This document shows positions 63,692 to 64,000 of a DNA stretch of 64,000 nt, piece after piece. The DNA comes from Sulfuritalea sp. (GTDB lineage Bacteria > Pseudomonadota > Gammaproteobacteria > Burkholderiales > Rhodocyclaceae). A model generated the notes under the pieces. The model was given only the letters and a program-made list of their open reading frames with translations, made no database searches and was not told where the DNA came from. Positions within the stretch are counted from its first letter, which is position 1; every line of letters starts with the position of its first letter. Where the stretch lies: the NCBI GenBank assembly GCA_016708585.1, contig JADJFK010000004.1, positions 124,001 through 188,000 on the forward strand, in the 5' to 3' direction. The translations under genes and the position numbers were made by a program.

Positions 63692-64000
63692 CTAGCCCGC
63701 AGGCCGCGTCCCGATGAATTTCGGCTCTTCGAACAGCGAGGTGAATTTGACCTGGCGCACCTCGGGGTGGTCGGGCAGCAGGTACATGGTCGGCGTCAGC
63801 ATTTCCTCGAAGATGCCGCGCAGGCTGCGCGCGCCGACCTTGTATTCCATCGCCAGGTCGGCGATCTGCTGGAACACCAGCGCTTCGATGTTCAGTTCCA
63901 CGCCGTCGTTGGCCAGCATCTGGCGGTACTGCTTGTAGATCGAGTTCTTCGGCTCGGTCATGATGCGCACCATCATTTCGCGCGACAGCGGGTTGAAGTG
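63692..64000 (-). CDS. ClpX-like AAA+ ATPase, C-terminal part (cut by the window edge)
   Basis: The visible 102 residues enter from the right edge in an open frame (HFNPLSREMMVRIMTEPKNSIYKQYRQML...). IMTEPKNSIYKQY followed by VGARSLRGIFEEMLTPTMYLLPDHP is typical of the C-terminal small domain of ClpX-type AAA+ unfoldases. It is not the classic ClpX ending, so it could be a ClpX paralogue. The beginning, including Walker motifs and any zinc domain, lies outside the window. The FAD oxidoreductase follows downstream on the same strand. Confidence 0.78.
   Translation of the reverse strand, partial: HFNPLSREMMVRIMTEPKNSIYKQYRQMLANDGVELNIEALVFQQIADLAMEYKVGARSLRGIFEEMLTPTMYLLPDHPEVRQVKFTSLFEEPKFIGTRPAG

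Overview
This 64 kb window is high-GC bacterial DNA, about two thirds G+C by eye. It looks like a betaproteobacterium, probably Rhodocyclales/Sterolibacterium-like, although that rank is inferred from gene order and protein style without any search. The supporting blocks are yceD-rpmF-plsX-fabH-fabD-fabG-acpP-fabF, rpoE-rseABC-mucD-lepA-lepB-rnc-era-recO-pdxJ-acpS-nagZ, and mostly betaproteobacterial families such as DUF2863. Several one-base lesions (acpP, a DUF4143 ATPase, possibly the start of an arsM-like gene) and a 100-base G-rich tract that destroys the end of msrB suggest a draft or metagenome assembly with local errors.

Layout. 1-7.7 kb: yciB, a damaged msrB, dadA, a DUF2863 protein, a DUF47-Pit phosphate pair, a cysteine-cluster protein, a DMT exporter and azlCD. 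7.7-11.9 kb: a selenoneine cluster, with senA and senB divergent from overlapping starts, senC (SelD) after senB, and egtD convergent. 11.9-19.9 kb: an RsmI-like methylase, maf, and the fatty-acid/phospholipid operon with a frameshifted acpP. 19.9-25.9 kb: ygfX-like gene, nadB, and the sigma-E operon with mucD and a small glutaredoxin. 26-33.4 kb: the lepA-to-nagZ operon, whose lepA start follows an intrinsic-terminator hairpin directly. 33.5-36.2 kb: a 910-residue protein with about 400 residues of E/R/K-rich charged helix, one membrane segment and an AsmA-like periplasmic part.

36.2-41 kb is accessory: DUF1499, an isochorismatase-like hydrolase, then three toxin-antitoxin pairs on the minus strand, each followed by an attC-like site. 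This looks like a cluster of integron cassettes without an integrase in view (CALIN). 41-48 kb: spermidine-synthase-like methylase, an Hsp33 variant short of zinc cysteines, an ArsC-family reductase, and a MacAB-like adaptor/ATPase/two-permease exporter with two long inverted repeats between the permeases. 48-55.6 kb: a second selenium/arsenic-type cluster, with an ArsM-like methylase, a flavoprotein-SelD fusion, a broken DUF4143 ATPase, DUF547, DUF3047 and a DUF2064/TIGR04282-type glycosyltransferase. 55.6-57.9 kb: a DUF1439-like lipoprotein and an M48-TPR lipoprotein. 57.9-59.8 kb: a compact GHKL-ATPase / STAS-like / membrane-protein operon. 59.8-64 kb: moeA, moaA, an FAD reductase and the end of a ClpX-like AAA+ protein.

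Two cross-cutting signals stand out. (1) A dispersed repeat of about 26 bp (core AAAGTCGGCGCYGGCG with a GATACGG-like tail) occurs in ten strong and about five weaker copies, on both strands, between genes and inside them. Whenever it lies in sense inside a gene it is read in one frame as K-V-G-A-(G/R)-x-T, twice in moeA alone. It behaves like an uptake-sequence-type or protein-compatible repeat. (2) Two different selenophosphate synthetases sit 40 kb apart in separate metabolic neighbourhoods, which suggests selenium is channelled to small molecules by two routes.
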